Of a stretch of 41,198 nucleotides of DNA, positions 6,883 to 14,698 are shown piece after piece. The stretch comes from Bacteroidota bacterium. Its GTDB lineage: Bacteria > Bacteroidota > Bacteroidia > Chitinophagales > Saprospiraceae. A program made the position numbers and the translations under genes. The stretch covers positions 1 through 41,198 of the forward strand of contig JACRAN010000105.1 of NCBI GenBank assembly GCA_016234735.1, read 5' to 3'. How positions within the stretch are numbered: the first letter of the stretch is position 1; every line of letters begins with the position of its first letter. The notes beneath the pieces were generated by a model that was not told the DNA's origin, did not search any database, and saw only the letters and a list, made by a program, of their open reading frames with translations.

Positions 6883-8328
6883 TTATCCGCCACCTGGAGG
6901 ATTCCCACCGCCGGGCGGATTGCCGCCCCGGCCTCTGCCGCCTCTGCGGTTTTTGCCGCCACGGCCACGGTTGCGGCCACCACCCTCCTTGCGTTCGCCA
7001 GGCTGTGCCGGGGGCTGCTGGCCGGGTGGTTGGGGTTGCTGCGGCGTCGGGGTTTTGGCCTGTGGCGGGTTGCCGCTGGGGCGGCGGTCACGGTTGCGGT
7101 TGCCGCCGTCTCTCTTCTCGGAGGGTTGGCCGTCGCCTGCCTGGCTTTCGGGCCTGGCGTCGCGGTGCCTGCCGTCGCCACCGCGTTCGTTGGGTTTTTT
7201 CTTTTTCTTTTTCTTGCGGCGCTCGTCCATTGGCAGTTCGATGACACCGGTCACGTCACTTGGCCCGAAGTCAGGTTCAGCCTCTCCGGGGAGCTGATCT
7301 GCAACTACCTGTAAATCAGCCAAATCAGCCGGAAACTCACCCCGCAGGTTTTTGTCCCTGACCGAGCGCACCTGCTTGAGGTCGAGGGCGTACATGCGGC
7401 CCCGGCCATGGTCTTTTTCATAGCCGTAGTACATCAGGCCCTTGAAAATATCGGTCTTCACCAAAACTGCAACGCCCAGTTCGGTTTTCAATTTCTCCGC
7501 ATCTTCGGGGAAGTTGGAGAGCGCCTCCATGTAGGTATCCAACTCGTAGTTCAGGCAGCATTTCAGACGACCGCACTGTCCGGATAATTTAGCCTGGTTG
7601 ATGGCGAGGTTCTGGTAGCGGGCCGCCGCCGTGGATACGGTGCGGTATGAAGTCAGCCAGGTCGAGCAACAAAGTTCCCGGCCACAAGGGCCGATGCCGC
7701 CTATCCGCCCTGCTTCCTGCCGGGCACCGATTTGGCGCATCTCGATTTTCACCTTGAACTCCTTCGCAAACTGCCGGATGAGGTCCCGAAAGTCAATCCT
7801 GCCATCGGCGGTGTAGTAGAACGTGGCTTTTTTGCCATCGCCCTGAATTTCCACATCGCCGATTTTCATGTTCAGTTTGAGGGTGCGGGAAATGGCACGG
7901 GCACGCACCATCGCATCTATCTCGGTCTTGCGCACTTCGTCCAATTTTTCCAGGTCACGCTCGTTCGCCTTGCGGATGACTTTCGGGAAAAAACCGTCCT
8001 GCGGCACCCGCTTTTTCCGCATTTGCAGGCGCACCAGTTCGCCGGAGAGCGAGATGCGCCCCACGTCGCAACCTGCCTGCGTGTCCACCACCACCATGTC
8101 GCCGGTGGTAGTGCGGGTGTACGGCTGGTTGAAATAGAATGCCTTGCGGGAACCGTTTTTGAAGCTCACTTCCACGACGTGGAAAGGCTCCACGTCTTCG
8201 ATTTCCATGGTGGTGAGCCAGTCGTAGGTATTGAGCCGGTTGCAGCCGCCTGAACCGCAACTGCCTTTGCTCTGGCACCCGGAAGGTGCGCCGTCTTTCG
8301 TGCTGACCGAACATCCTGCACATGCCAT
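6883..8328 (-). CDS. ricT: RicT-like PSP1-domain protein (iron-sulphur complex subunit)
   Basis: A 481-residue member of the PSP1/RicT (YaaT) family. The N-terminus is Cys-rich (CAGCS...GSCGSGGC), followed by the PSP1 domain with the hallmark clusters GPCGRELCCSTWL and CGRLKCCLNYE near residues 215-265. In Bacillus, RicT works with RicA and RicF in an Fe-S complex that guides RNase Y processing; RNase Y is encoded in this window at 17.7 kb. From about residue 390 the protein becomes a low-complexity tail rich in Gly, Arg, Asn, Pro and Lys (about 90 residues), likely disordered and perhaps RNA-binding. Co-directional with holB, a common arrangement in Bacteroidota. Confidence 0.9.
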   Translation of the reverse strand: MACAGCSVSTKDGAPSGCQSKGSCGSGGCNRLNTYDWLTTMEIEDVEPFHVVEVSFKNGSRKAFYFNQPYTRTTTGDMVVVDTQAGCDVGRISLSGELVRLQMRKKRVPQDGFFPKVIRKANERDLEKLDEVRKTEIDAMVRARAISRTLKLNMKIGDVEIQGDGKKATFYYTADGRIDFRDLIRQFAKEFKVKIEMRQIGARQEAGRIGGIGPCGRELCCSTWLTSYRTVSTAAARYQNLAINQAKLSGQCGRLKCCLNYELDTYMEALSNFPEDAEKLKTELGVAVLVKTDIFKGLMYYGYEKDHGRGRMYALDLKQVRSVRDKNLRGEFPADLADLQVVADQLPGEAEPDFGPSDVTGVIELPMDERRKKKKKKKPNERGGDGRHRDARPESQAGDGQPSEKRDGGNRNRDRRPSGNPPQAKTPTPQQPQPPGQQPPAQPGERKEGGGRNRGRGGKNRRGGRGRGGNPPGGGNPPGGG

Positions 8329-8342
8329 GTTTGAGGGTTTGA

Positions 8343-8404
8343 GATTTTGAGGGTTTGATGGTTTGAGGGCACGAACCGCCTCAAACCCTCAAACCCTCAA
8401 AATC
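8343..8404. repeat. Word-repeat inverted repeat (TTTGAGGG)
   Basis: The left arm 8343-8368 and right arm 8379-8404 match at 25 of 26 positions; the loop is 10 bases. The word TTTGAGG(G) is iterated; extra copies extend left to 8329. The right arm supplies the last codons and stop codon of holB (stop at 8389-8391), so the element is partly coding. The opposite end reaches the ricT start region. Confidence 0.8.
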
Positions 8405-9492
8405 TTGTTCAACTGTATCGACGCATCCAAAAAAAGCAGCTTCTGATTGGCGTTTCGTTCTATGAAATAGGTGCAATCGTTAAACAGCTTTGCAATGCGT
8501 TCGATTTGCCCGAAACCAATGATTTTACTCAGGTTCTGGGCAGTTTTCAGTTCCTCCGGCAGCAGCCTTATCTGCGTGTTGCCGGTGGTTTTCAGTATCA
8601 TGTACTCCCGCATGAAATGCAGGCCGTACAGTAAAAATTGCTTCTGGTTCTCCCGGCCCAGGTCGGTGAACGTTTCCGTCCAGGCCGACATTTCCACGCC
8701 GTTGCCCTGGTAGCATTTCCGCATCCAGTCGAGGAAGAGCGCCGAGTTGTCCTTCTCCGGCTGGGCGGCGATGTTCAGGGCTTCATTGAAATCCCCTCCC
8801 GCCAAATGGGCGATGGGGCGGGCTTTTTCGGGCGGCAGTTGCTTCCGTTCCACCAGCCCCTGCTCCACTTCCCCGTCGGTCAGCCGGTTGACTTTGACCA
8901 ACTGGCACCTCGACAGGATGGTGGGCAAAATCAACTCCTGGTTTTGCGCCACGAGGAGGAAAAGCGTGTCGTCGGGCGGTTCCTCGATGAGCTTCAGCAG
9001 GCGGTTGCCCTCCTTGCCGAGGTACTCCGGCAGCCACATCACCAGGATTTTGTAGCGGCCTTCGAAGGCTTTGAAACTCAGCTTCCGAATGATGCTCACG
9101 CACTCCTCCTTGTTGATGTTGCCCTGTTTGTTTTCCGCCCCGATGCGCTGCAACCACTGGTTAACGTCAAGGTACGGGTTTTCGGCGAAAGCCGCCCGCC
9201 ACTCCGGCAGGTGGGCATCGCTGGTCACGTTCGTACCCACGGTCGGGAAGGAAAAATGCAGGTCGGGGTGTACCAATTTCTCCGCCTTGCTACAGTTGTC
9301 GCAAATGCCGCAGGCTTCACCGTCCTGCTTGTTTTGACAAAGAACATACTGCGCAAACGCCAGCGCCAGCGCCAGGTCGCCGCTGCCCGGTGCCCCCAAA
9401 AGCATGAGGGCGTGTGGGGTGCGTTCCCCGTCCGCCATCCGCCGCAGCAGGGCTTTGGCAGGGGATTGACCAATCACAGAACGGAACTGCAT
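8389..9492 (-). CDS. holB: DNA polymerase III delta' subunit
   Basis: A 367-residue clamp-loader ATPase-fold subunit. MQFRSVIGQSPAKALLRRM begins the normal domain, so ATG 9492 is chosen over an upstream in-frame ATG at 9579 whose extra residues come from a repeat element. A degenerate P-loop GAPGSGDLAL is followed by the four-Cys zinc module (VLCQNK...ACGICDNC). The lid/sensor region includes LLKLIEEPPDDTLFLL and LPTILSRCQLV (the SRC motif). Its last residues (ILRV) and stop come from the arm of the inverted repeat at 8343-8404. It acts in the replisome to load the sliding clamp. Confidence 0.9.
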   Translation of the reverse strand: MQFRSVIGQSPAKALLRRMADGERTPHALMLLGAPGSGDLALALAFAQYVLCQNKQDGEACGICDNCSKAEKLVHPDLHFSFPTVGTNVTSDAHLPEWRAAFAENPYLDVNQWLQRIGAENKQGNINKEECVSIIRKLSFKAFEGRYKILVMWLPEYLGKEGNRLLKLIEEPPDDTLFLLVAQNQELILPTILSRCQLVKVNRLTDGEVEQGLVERKQLPPEKARPIAHLAGGDFNEALNIAAQPEKDNSALFLDWMRKCYQGNGVEMSAWTETFTDLGRENQKQFLLYGLHFMREYMILKTTGNTQIRLLPEELKTAQNLSKIIGFGQIERIAKLFNDCTYFIERNANQKLLFLDASIQLNKILRV

Positions 9493-9530
9493 GGGCGTTT
9501 CATCAATTGCTTTTGGTGAGTGCCTGGTAT

Positions 9531-9645
9531 TTGATTGACGATTGACGATTACATGATTGTTGATGGCTTTCATAGTCAATCAAAATTGCTACATCATCCA
9601 TCACATCAAATATCAACAATCATGTAATCGACAATCGTCAATCAA
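9531..9645. repeat. Word-repeat inverted repeat (ATTGACG), longest arms
   Basis: Arms of 34 bases (9531-9564 and 9612-9645) differ at one position; the loop is 47 bases. The left arm has TTGACGA iterated, then ATTACATGATTGTTGAT. The right arm ends 3 bases short of the gpx stop codon (9649-9651), on the upstream side of holB. Confidence 0.85.
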
Positions 9646-9648
9646 GAC

Positions 9649-10111
9649 TCAAACATTTAACCAACCAAGAATGTCATCATCGAAGGGACTAACGGAAGTC
9701 TGGATGCAGCGGGCGAGGCGGCCCTGTTCGTCGAGGAGGTGCTTTTGAAAATTCCAGGTGACCTGGCTGTCGAGGACACCATTGAGCGCCTTTTGTGTGA
9801 GCCATTGGTAAACCGGGTGGGTGCCCACGTCCACCTTCGCTGCGAGCGGAAAGGTGACGCTGTATCGCCGGGTGTTGTGCTTGAATTTCCTGGTTCGCTC
9901 CCGGCTCCTGCCCTCCGAAATCATTGGCAGGAAAGCCCACTATTGCTAATTTATTTCCAAACTCCTCGTACAATTCCTGCAATTGCTGGTGTGGCGTGTG
10001 ACCGCACTCGGAAGCAACATTGACCACCATTATTTTTTTGCCTGCAAAAGCGGCAAAATCAATTTCCTCGCTTGCTATTCCTGTTGCTTTGAACGAATGA
10101 ATTGTATCCAC
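9649..10111 (-). pseudogene. Glutathione peroxidase-family gene, frameshifted
   Basis: Two overlapping frames together make one thiol-peroxidase of the GPx family. The first, from ATG 10111, has the peroxidatic Cys36 in NVASECGHTP and the GFPANDFGGQEPG motif. The second frame continues YSVTFPL...THPVYQWL and VTWNFQKHLLD (the Trp and Asn of the active site) to the stop at 9649. Between the Ile of NQEI and the Tyr of YSV there are 19 bases where the family needs 21, so about two bases are missing (about 9866-9886). All active-site segments are otherwise present; the Gln position of other GPx is Asp, as is usual in Bacteroidota. A recent mutation or an assembly error are both possible. A TACCTTTG -7 box lies at 10146-10153. 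Confidence 0.75.
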
Positions 10112-10165
10112 CTTTCCGTTGTCCCTGATAAATTCCGGAACCCGCCAAAGGTAAGAAGGATTTGC

Positions 10166-10235
10166 GATTTACGATTTACGATTTTGGATTTACGAATGCG
10201 CCCAATCGTAAATCCAAAATCGTAAATCCAAAATC
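10166..10235. repeat. Word-repeat inverted repeat (ATTTACG/ATTTTGG)
   Basis: Arms of 30 bases (10166-10195, 10206-10235) match at 28 positions; the loop is 10 bases. Words GATTTACG and GATTTTGG alternate. The right arm runs into the stop codon of the LytTR gene (10234-10236); the left end lies 12 bases from the -7 box upstream of gpx. Confidence 0.8.
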
Positions 10236-10965
10236 ACAGTTCCCGTTTCCACAACCTCCCGGCAATGAGGGTGTTGAAAATCAACTCCTGCAAGCTGCGG
10301 CTCACAGGTATCCGCTTGTTTTTGATGACGAGGTTACTGCCGTCCACGAGGTCAACTTTGTCGAGGGAAACGAGGAAGGAGCGGTGTACCCGCAGGAATC
10401 TTTCCGAAGGGAGTTCTTTCTCTAACTGCTTGAGTGACAGCAAAGTAAGGTAGCGTTTTTGCTCGGTGTAAATGAAAACGTAATCCTTTTCGCTTTCAAA
10501 ATACAGCACGTCGGCGAGCTTGATCCTGATGAACTGGCCGTCGCTTTTGATGAAAAAATACTCCGGCCCGACTACCTCGGCGGGCTTGGGCGCTGGCTGA
10601 CGTTGCATCTCGAAAAACGACTGTGCCTTGTTCGCCGCCTTCAAAAACCGCTGGAACGAAATCGGCTTCACGAGGTAGTCGAGCGCATTCAACTCGAAGC
10701 CTTCGATGGCGTAGTCGCGGTAGGCGGTGGTGAAAATGGTGGCCGGTGGGTTTTCCAGCGAGCGAAGGAAGTCGATGCCGGTGATGTCCGGCATTTGAAT
10801 GTCGAGGAAAAGCAGGTCGATTTTTTCACGGTGCAACACCTCGTTGGCTTCGAGGGCGCTTTTGCAGGTGCCTTCCAGCGAGAGGAACGGCGTTTGCGCC
10901 ACATACCCGGCTATGCCCTTCCGGGCAACGGGTTCGTCGTCAACAACCAAGCATTTCAGAATCAT
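10234..10965 (-). CDS. LytTR-family response regulator
   Basis: A 243-residue regulator. The receiver domain has the acidic pair in VVDDEP (D9, D10), the phospho-acceptor Asp55 in LLFLDIQMPD and the conserved Lys in DYLVKPI near 102. The C-terminal LytTR DNA-binding domain (about 135-240) includes YFFIKSDGQFIRIKLADVLYFES and the basic FLRVHRSFLVSLDKV motif. It overlaps the upstream histidine kinase gene by four bases (ATGA), so the two are translationally coupled. The target genes are unknown; no kinase-regulated operon is evident beside it. The stop codon sits in a word-repeat hairpin. Confidence 0.95.
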   Translation of the reverse strand: MILKCLVVDDEPVARKGIAGYVAQTPFLSLEGTCKSALEANEVLHREKIDLLFLDIQMPDITGIDFLRSLENPPATIFTTAYRDYAIEGFELNALDYLVKPISFQRFLKAANKAQSFFEMQRQPAPKPAEVVGPEYFFIKSDGQFIRIKLADVLYFESEKDYVFIYTEQKRYLTLLSLKQLEKELPSERFLRVHRSFLVSLDKVDLVDGSNLVIKNKRIPVSRSLQELIFNTLIAGRLWKREL

Positions 10966-11981
10966 TTCAAGTCGATTTTGAGGTGTGATTTGTAAACCTT
11001 CCCGTCGTCTTCGATGTCGAGTTGGTAGTGGTCCGGGTAAATCAAATCGAGGCGGCGCTGCACGTTTTTCAGGCCGATGCCGCCGGTGCCCTCCTGGAAG
11101 CGCTTGTTGGGGTTGATGGTGTTTTCGGTCGCAAAATCCAACTGGCCGTTCTCCACTTTCAGGTGGATGGCCACCTTGTAACCCTTCGAGTTGGAGCTGT
11201 GTTTAAACGCATTCTCCACGAACGGGATCAACAGCATGGGCGCTATCACGTAGCCGTTCACCTGCTCCGGCAGGTCACATTTCAGGTCGAGCAACTCCTC
11301 GTCGTGGCGCAGGCGCTGGAGTTCGATGTAGTTTTCGAGGTACTCGACCTCCTTGCCGAGGTCTATCCAATCCTTGTTGTAATCGTAAAGCTGATGGCTG
11401 AGGGTGTCCGAGAACTTGAGCAGGGCCTCCTTCGCCCGCTCGTCTTCTTTTTGCTCCATCAAAAAATAAATCGTGTTGAGCGTATTGAAAATGAAATGCG
11501 GGTTGATTTGCGATTTCAACATCTCCAATTCGCTCTCTAAGTTTTTTTTCTCCAACTGTACGGCGTAGTTGTTGCGCTCGTGCCACTGTTGGATGAACTT
11601 GAACGCCGTGGTGAACGCCACGAGCACCGTCGTGTCCACCGCCAGCGTGAAGGTGCCTTCCCACGAAAAATAGTAGTCCCGGTTCGAGATGAAAAACCGC
11701 AGGAATGCATTGACCAACCACGCATTCAGCACGATGATGCAGAAGATGCTGAGGACGTAAAACACATGCCGCTTTTGCTTGATGAGGTATTTCGGAATCC
11801 AGAAATAATAGTTGAAATACACCACGCCCATCGAGCCGAACACCATCGGCAGGTTGAAATTCTCCCGGAACTGGGAGATGAAAACCACGTCCTGCATACT
11901 GGCGAACACCCAATAAATCAGCCAGAAGGCCAAGTGGAAAACGAACGAATTGATGGGCAAGGATTGTGGCTGTTGTTCCAT
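10962..11981 (-). CDS. LytS-type sensor histidine kinase
   Basis: A 339-residue membrane kinase of the His_kinase (PF06580) class. Four membrane segments in the first 140 residues precede a short coiled coil (AVQLEKKNLESELEMLKSQ). The phospho-acceptor His is in QINPHFIFNTLN (near residue 170), the N-box is LLIPFVENAFKHS and the ATP-binding Gly motif is GIGLKNVQRRL. No extracellular sensor domain is visible, so the signal is probably sensed in or near the membrane. It overlaps the LytTR regulator by four bases. Confidence 0.95.
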   Translation of the reverse strand: MEQQPQSLPINSFVFHLAFWLIYWVFASMQDVVFISQFRENFNLPMVFGSMGVVYFNYYFWIPKYLIKQKRHVFYVLSIFCIIVLNAWLVNAFLRFFISNRDYYFSWEGTFTLAVDTTVLVAFTTAFKFIQQWHERNNYAVQLEKKNLESELEMLKSQINPHFIFNTLNTIYFLMEQKEDERAKEALLKFSDTLSHQLYDYNKDWIDLGKEVEYLENYIELQRLRHDEELLDLKCDLPEQVNGYVIAPMLLIPFVENAFKHSSNSKGYKVAIHLKVENGQLDFATENTINPNKRFQEGTGGIGLKNVQRRLDLIYPDHYQLDIEDDGKVYKSHLKIDLK

Positions 11982-12111
11982 GTGGTTGGAAGAATTTCAC
12001 AAAAATAGCAGGATGCTGTTCTACGGAAAAACTAATTTTGTCAATCGGTGTGAAACGCATTTTTTTATCAAAAAAACGGCAAAGCGAAAGGTTACGCCAA
12101 CAATTTTTACC
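11982..12111. promoter_or_regulatory. Divergent promoter region
   Basis: Between the LytS-kinase gene (minus) and the oxygenase gene (plus). A TAATTTTG box at 12033-12040 reads toward the oxygenase and a TATTTTTG box (reverse complement of 12000-12007) toward the kinase. Both match the Bacteroidota -7 consensus TAnnTTTG, but neither has a good -33 element. Confidence 0.35.
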
Positions 12112-13065
12112 ATGAAAAACAGGGCCATTCCACTCGTTGACCTCTCCAAATTCACCCACGGCACCCCGAAACAGCGGGAGGCGTTCGTTGCAGAACTCGG
12201 CCAGGCGTTCCACGAAATCGGCTTCGTCAGGGTCATCAACCACGGCATTTCCAAGCAGTTGATCGACGATTTTTACCGCAGCAGCCGGGCGTTTTTTGCC
12301 CTGCCGGTGGAGGTGAAACGGAAATACGAAGTGCCGGGGCTGGCCGGTCAGCGGGGCTACACGTCCTTCGGGAAGGAGCACGCCAAGCAGTCGAAAGTGG
12401 CCGATTTGAAAGAGTTTTTCCAAATCGGGCAGGAGGTGCGGAACGGCAATGTGCCCTCCGAACACTACCCGCCCAACGTGGCCGTGGCCGAAAAACCGGA
12501 GTTCCTGCGGCTGGGGCGTGAGCTGTACGAAAACTTTGAAAAATCGGGCGGCCAACTGCTCCGGGCCATCGCCATCCACCTCGGCCTGGGGGAGGGTTAT
12601 TTTGAACAACACATTGACCTCGGCAACAGCATCCTGCGGGCCATTTTTTACCCGCCCATCACCGAGGAGCCTGCCTCGGCCATCCGGGCGGAGCAGCACG
12701 AGGACATCAATCTCATCACGCTGCTCGTGGGCGCTTCGGCTGGCGGCCTCCAGGTGCTCACGAAGGACAACGAGTGGCTGGAAGTGGTGCCGGAGCAGGA
12801 CGAAATCGTCATCAACGTGGGCGACATGCTCCAGCGCCTGACCAACAACTACCTGAAATCGACCACGCACCGGGTGGTGAATCCGCCGAGGGCGGAGTGG
12901 CACAACCCCCGCCTGTCCATCCCGTTCTTCCTGCACCCCCGCAGCGACATGGACCTGACCTGCCTGCCCTCCTGCGTGACCGCCGAACAGCCACTGACCT
13001 ACCCGCCCATCACGGCGGGCGAGTACCTGAACGAACGGCTGCGGGAGATTGGGTTGAAGAAGTGA
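12112..13065 (+). CDS. Fe(II)/2-oxoglutarate-dependent oxygenase, isopenicillin-N-synthase-like
   Basis: A 317-residue protein of the IPNS/2OG oxygenase superfamily. The N-terminal DIOX_N part has IPLVDLSKF and GFVRVINHGI. The catalytic jelly roll carries the iron ligands H196-x-D198 (in EQHEDINLITLL) and H253 (STTHRVVNPP), and the 2-oxoglutarate-binding R267-x-S269 (NPRLSIPFF). The ATG at 12112 is chosen because DIOX_N begins there; an upstream in-frame start adds 54 non-family residues across the promoter region. The substrate is not predictable from sequence. Its 3' end lies 8 bases from the convergent gene at 13074. Confidence 0.9.
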   Translation: MKNRAIPLVDLSKFTHGTPKQREAFVAELGQAFHEIGFVRVINHGISKQLIDDFYRSSRAFFALPVEVKRKYEVPGLAGQRGYTSFGKEHAKQSKVADLKEFFQIGQEVRNGNVPSEHYPPNVAVAEKPEFLRLGRELYENFEKSGGQLLRAIAIHLGLGEGYFEQHIDLGNSILRAIFYPPITEEPASAIRAEQHEDINLITLLVGASAGGLQVLTKDNEWLEVVPEQDEIVINVGDMLQRLTNNYLKSTTHRVVNPPRAEWHNPRLSIPFFLHPRSDMDLTCLPSCVTAEQPLTYPPITAGEYLNERLREIGLKK

Positions 13066-13073
13066 GGGGGAAT

Positions 13074-13769
13074 TCAAAACTCCTTGCCCCCCGTCACCAC
13101 CCTCAAAAAATCCTCCGCCACCAGCAGCGTCTCGCCCTCGAAGTGCCTGCGTGGTTCTATCCGTTCGCTATGCAGGGCGAGTATTTTCGCGTCTTTTTTC
13201 AAAAAACCGAAGAGGGTGCGCATGACTTTGAAGTAGCGCCCCACGTCGTTCACGGTCGGCACGTCGCGGCTGCCGAGCAGTTCCATCAGCCGCCGGAAGC
13301 CCTCGAAGTCGTAGGGCAGGTACTGCGCCGGGTAGCGGAAGGCGAGGTAGAGCGACACCATTTCGTAGGTCTCGTCGTGGAAGTGCGTGTTTTCTTTCGA
13401 GCGGGGATGCGCCTCCTGCCAGGCCAGCAGCAGTTCGTCGCAGTGGAACACGAAGCGCCCGATGCGGCCGTCCACCTCTTTGTTTTCGTTGAAAAGGTCC
13501 TGGAAAATCTGCCGCACAAACTCCCGGTTCAGTTCGATGAATCGGAGCATCATCTCCTTCGGCTCGTAGTTTTCCCGTTTCCAGAGGCGGCGGCTGTGGG
13601 AGTTTTGGAGGCTGCGGTCGTACATCGAGCGGAAGTCCGTCGCCTCCATGTCCCAGTTTTCCTGGAAAATCCGTTGCGACTCCCACGTCCAGTAGGGGTC
13701 GTGCTGCGGGTGGGTTTTCAGGTAAATTTTGTACTGCTGAACGGCATCGTTGAGTAGCTGCAAATTCAT
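13074..13769 (-). CDS. Uncharacterised protein like the N-terminal domain of McrB-type ATPases
   Basis: A 231-residue soluble protein. Stretches such as WESQRIFQENWD, RRLWKRENYEPKEMM and VSLYLAFRYPAQYLPYDFEGF recall the N-terminal region of AAA/McrB-like proteins of Bacteroidota (recall, not a search). No ATPase motifs follow: the protein ends where that domain would end, and no McrC- or ATPase-encoding gene is nearby. It may be a stand-alone version of that domain or a remnant of a longer gene. The product has no signal peptide or membrane segment. It is divergent from the phosphoesterase gene, with a word-repeat hairpin between them. Confidence 0.6.
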   Translation of the reverse strand: MNLQLLNDAVQQYKIYLKTHPQHDPYWTWESQRIFQENWDMEATDFRSMYDRSLQNSHSRRLWKRENYEPKEMMLRFIELNREFVRQIFQDLFNENKEVDGRIGRFVFHCDELLLAWQEAHPRSKENTHFHDETYEMVSLYLAFRYPAQYLPYDFEGFRRLMELLGSRDVPTVNDVGRYFKVMRTLFGFLKKDAKILALHSERIEPRRHFEGETLLVAEDFLRVVTGGKEF

Positions 13770-13871
13770 GGTGGTGGGTCGTTTTGCTGCGAAGATGCGA
13801 AAGAAGTCGTTTGCGGGAAAAAATCATCGGAATCTTCCCGATGAATCCACATATTTGCAAGGCAGTGGTTG

Positions 13872-13930
13872 GGTATTGGGAATTGGGTATTAGGAATTCA
13901 GAAAATACCTAATACCCAATTCCCAATACC
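13872..13930. repeat. Word-repeat inverted repeat (TTGGGTA) between divergent genes
   Basis: Arms 13872-13898 and 13904-13930 match at 26 of 27 positions; the loop is five bases. Words GGTATTGG and GAATTGGG are iterated. It ends 18 bases before the phosphoesterase start codon, in the presumed promoter or leader of that gene. Confidence 0.85.
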
Positions 13931-13948
13931 TACCTCCCGATTCACGAC

Positions 13949-14698
13949 ATGAAACTTGTTCAAATTACGGACCTGCACGTTGCCGAGGAGGGCGAGTTCA
14001 CACACGGGGTGGACGTGCGGCAGAATTTTTTGGACATCCTGCAAGCCGCCAAATCCGCCGCACCCGACCTGCTCGTACTCTCCGGCGACCTGTGCTACGA
14101 TACTGCCAACGAGGAAGTTTACCAGTGGATGAAATCGCAACTCGATGCCCTGGCGGTTCCCTACGCCGTCATTTCCGGCAACCACGATACCCCCGAAGTG
14201 CTGGCAAAAAATTTCAACCTGGGGCACCTGCTCACCAACGGCGAATTGTACTACAAACTGCCCGTGGGCCGCCACAGCCTGCTGTTCCTCGAAACTTCCA
14301 TCGGCACCATTTCCGAAGGGCAACTTGACTGGCTGGCGCAGGAACTTGTCCTCCTGGACAAGAACGCCATCGTTTTCATGCACCACCCGCCGGTGCCTGG
14401 CGGCGTGCCCTACATGGATGTCAACTACCCGCTGCGCAACATGGCCGCCGTGCAGGAGGTTTTTTTCAAATTCCCGCACCAGGTGTCCGTTTTTTGCGGG
14501 CACTACCACGTCGAAAAAACGCTGTGCGTGAAAAACCTGACCGTTCACATCACGCCGTCCACCTATTTTCAAATCAATTGGCGCGGGGAGGCTTTCCAAG
14601 TTGACCACTACCGCCCTGCCCTGCGGGAAATCAACCTTCGACCAGATGGCATCATTGAAAGCGCGGTCGTGTATTTTGACAGAAATAAAACTGAATAA
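13949..14698 (+). CDS. Metallophosphoesterase, CpdA-like
   Basis: A 249-residue calcineurin-like phosphoesterase with the whole metal set: D8 and H10 (ITDLH), GD at 46-47, GNHD 77-80, HH at 145-146 (FMHHPP) and GHYH 184-187. Size and motif spacing match class III cyclic-nucleotide phosphodiesterases of the CpdA type, but these motifs do not fix the substrate. The stop codon TAA abuts the aminotransferase ATG directly, so the two genes are one transcript and probably coupled. Confidence 0.85.
   Translation: MKLVQITDLHVAEEGEFTHGVDVRQNFLDILQAAKSAAPDLLVLSGDLCYDTANEEVYQWMKSQLDALAVPYAVISGNHDTPEVLAKNFNLGHLLTNGELYYKLPVGRHSLLFLETSIGTISEGQLDWLAQELVLLDKNAIVFMHHPPVPGGVPYMDVNYPLRNMAAVQEVFFKFPHQVSVFCGHYHVEKTLCVKNLTVHITPSTYFQINWRGEAFQVDHYRPALREINLRPDGIIESAVVYFDRNKTE

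Noticed and set aside
9493-9579. N-terminal extension of holB
   Set aside because: Those 29 codons are read from a word-repeat hairpin arm; the conserved domain begins at the ATG at 9492.
6825-10235. Intrinsic terminators
   Set aside because: None of the four hairpins has a T-run on the strand of the genes, and arms are longer and AT-richer than the real terminators seen elsewhere in this window.
11950-12111. N-terminal extension of the oxygenase
   Set aside because: The 54 extra residues cross the divergent promoter region and do not resemble the family start.
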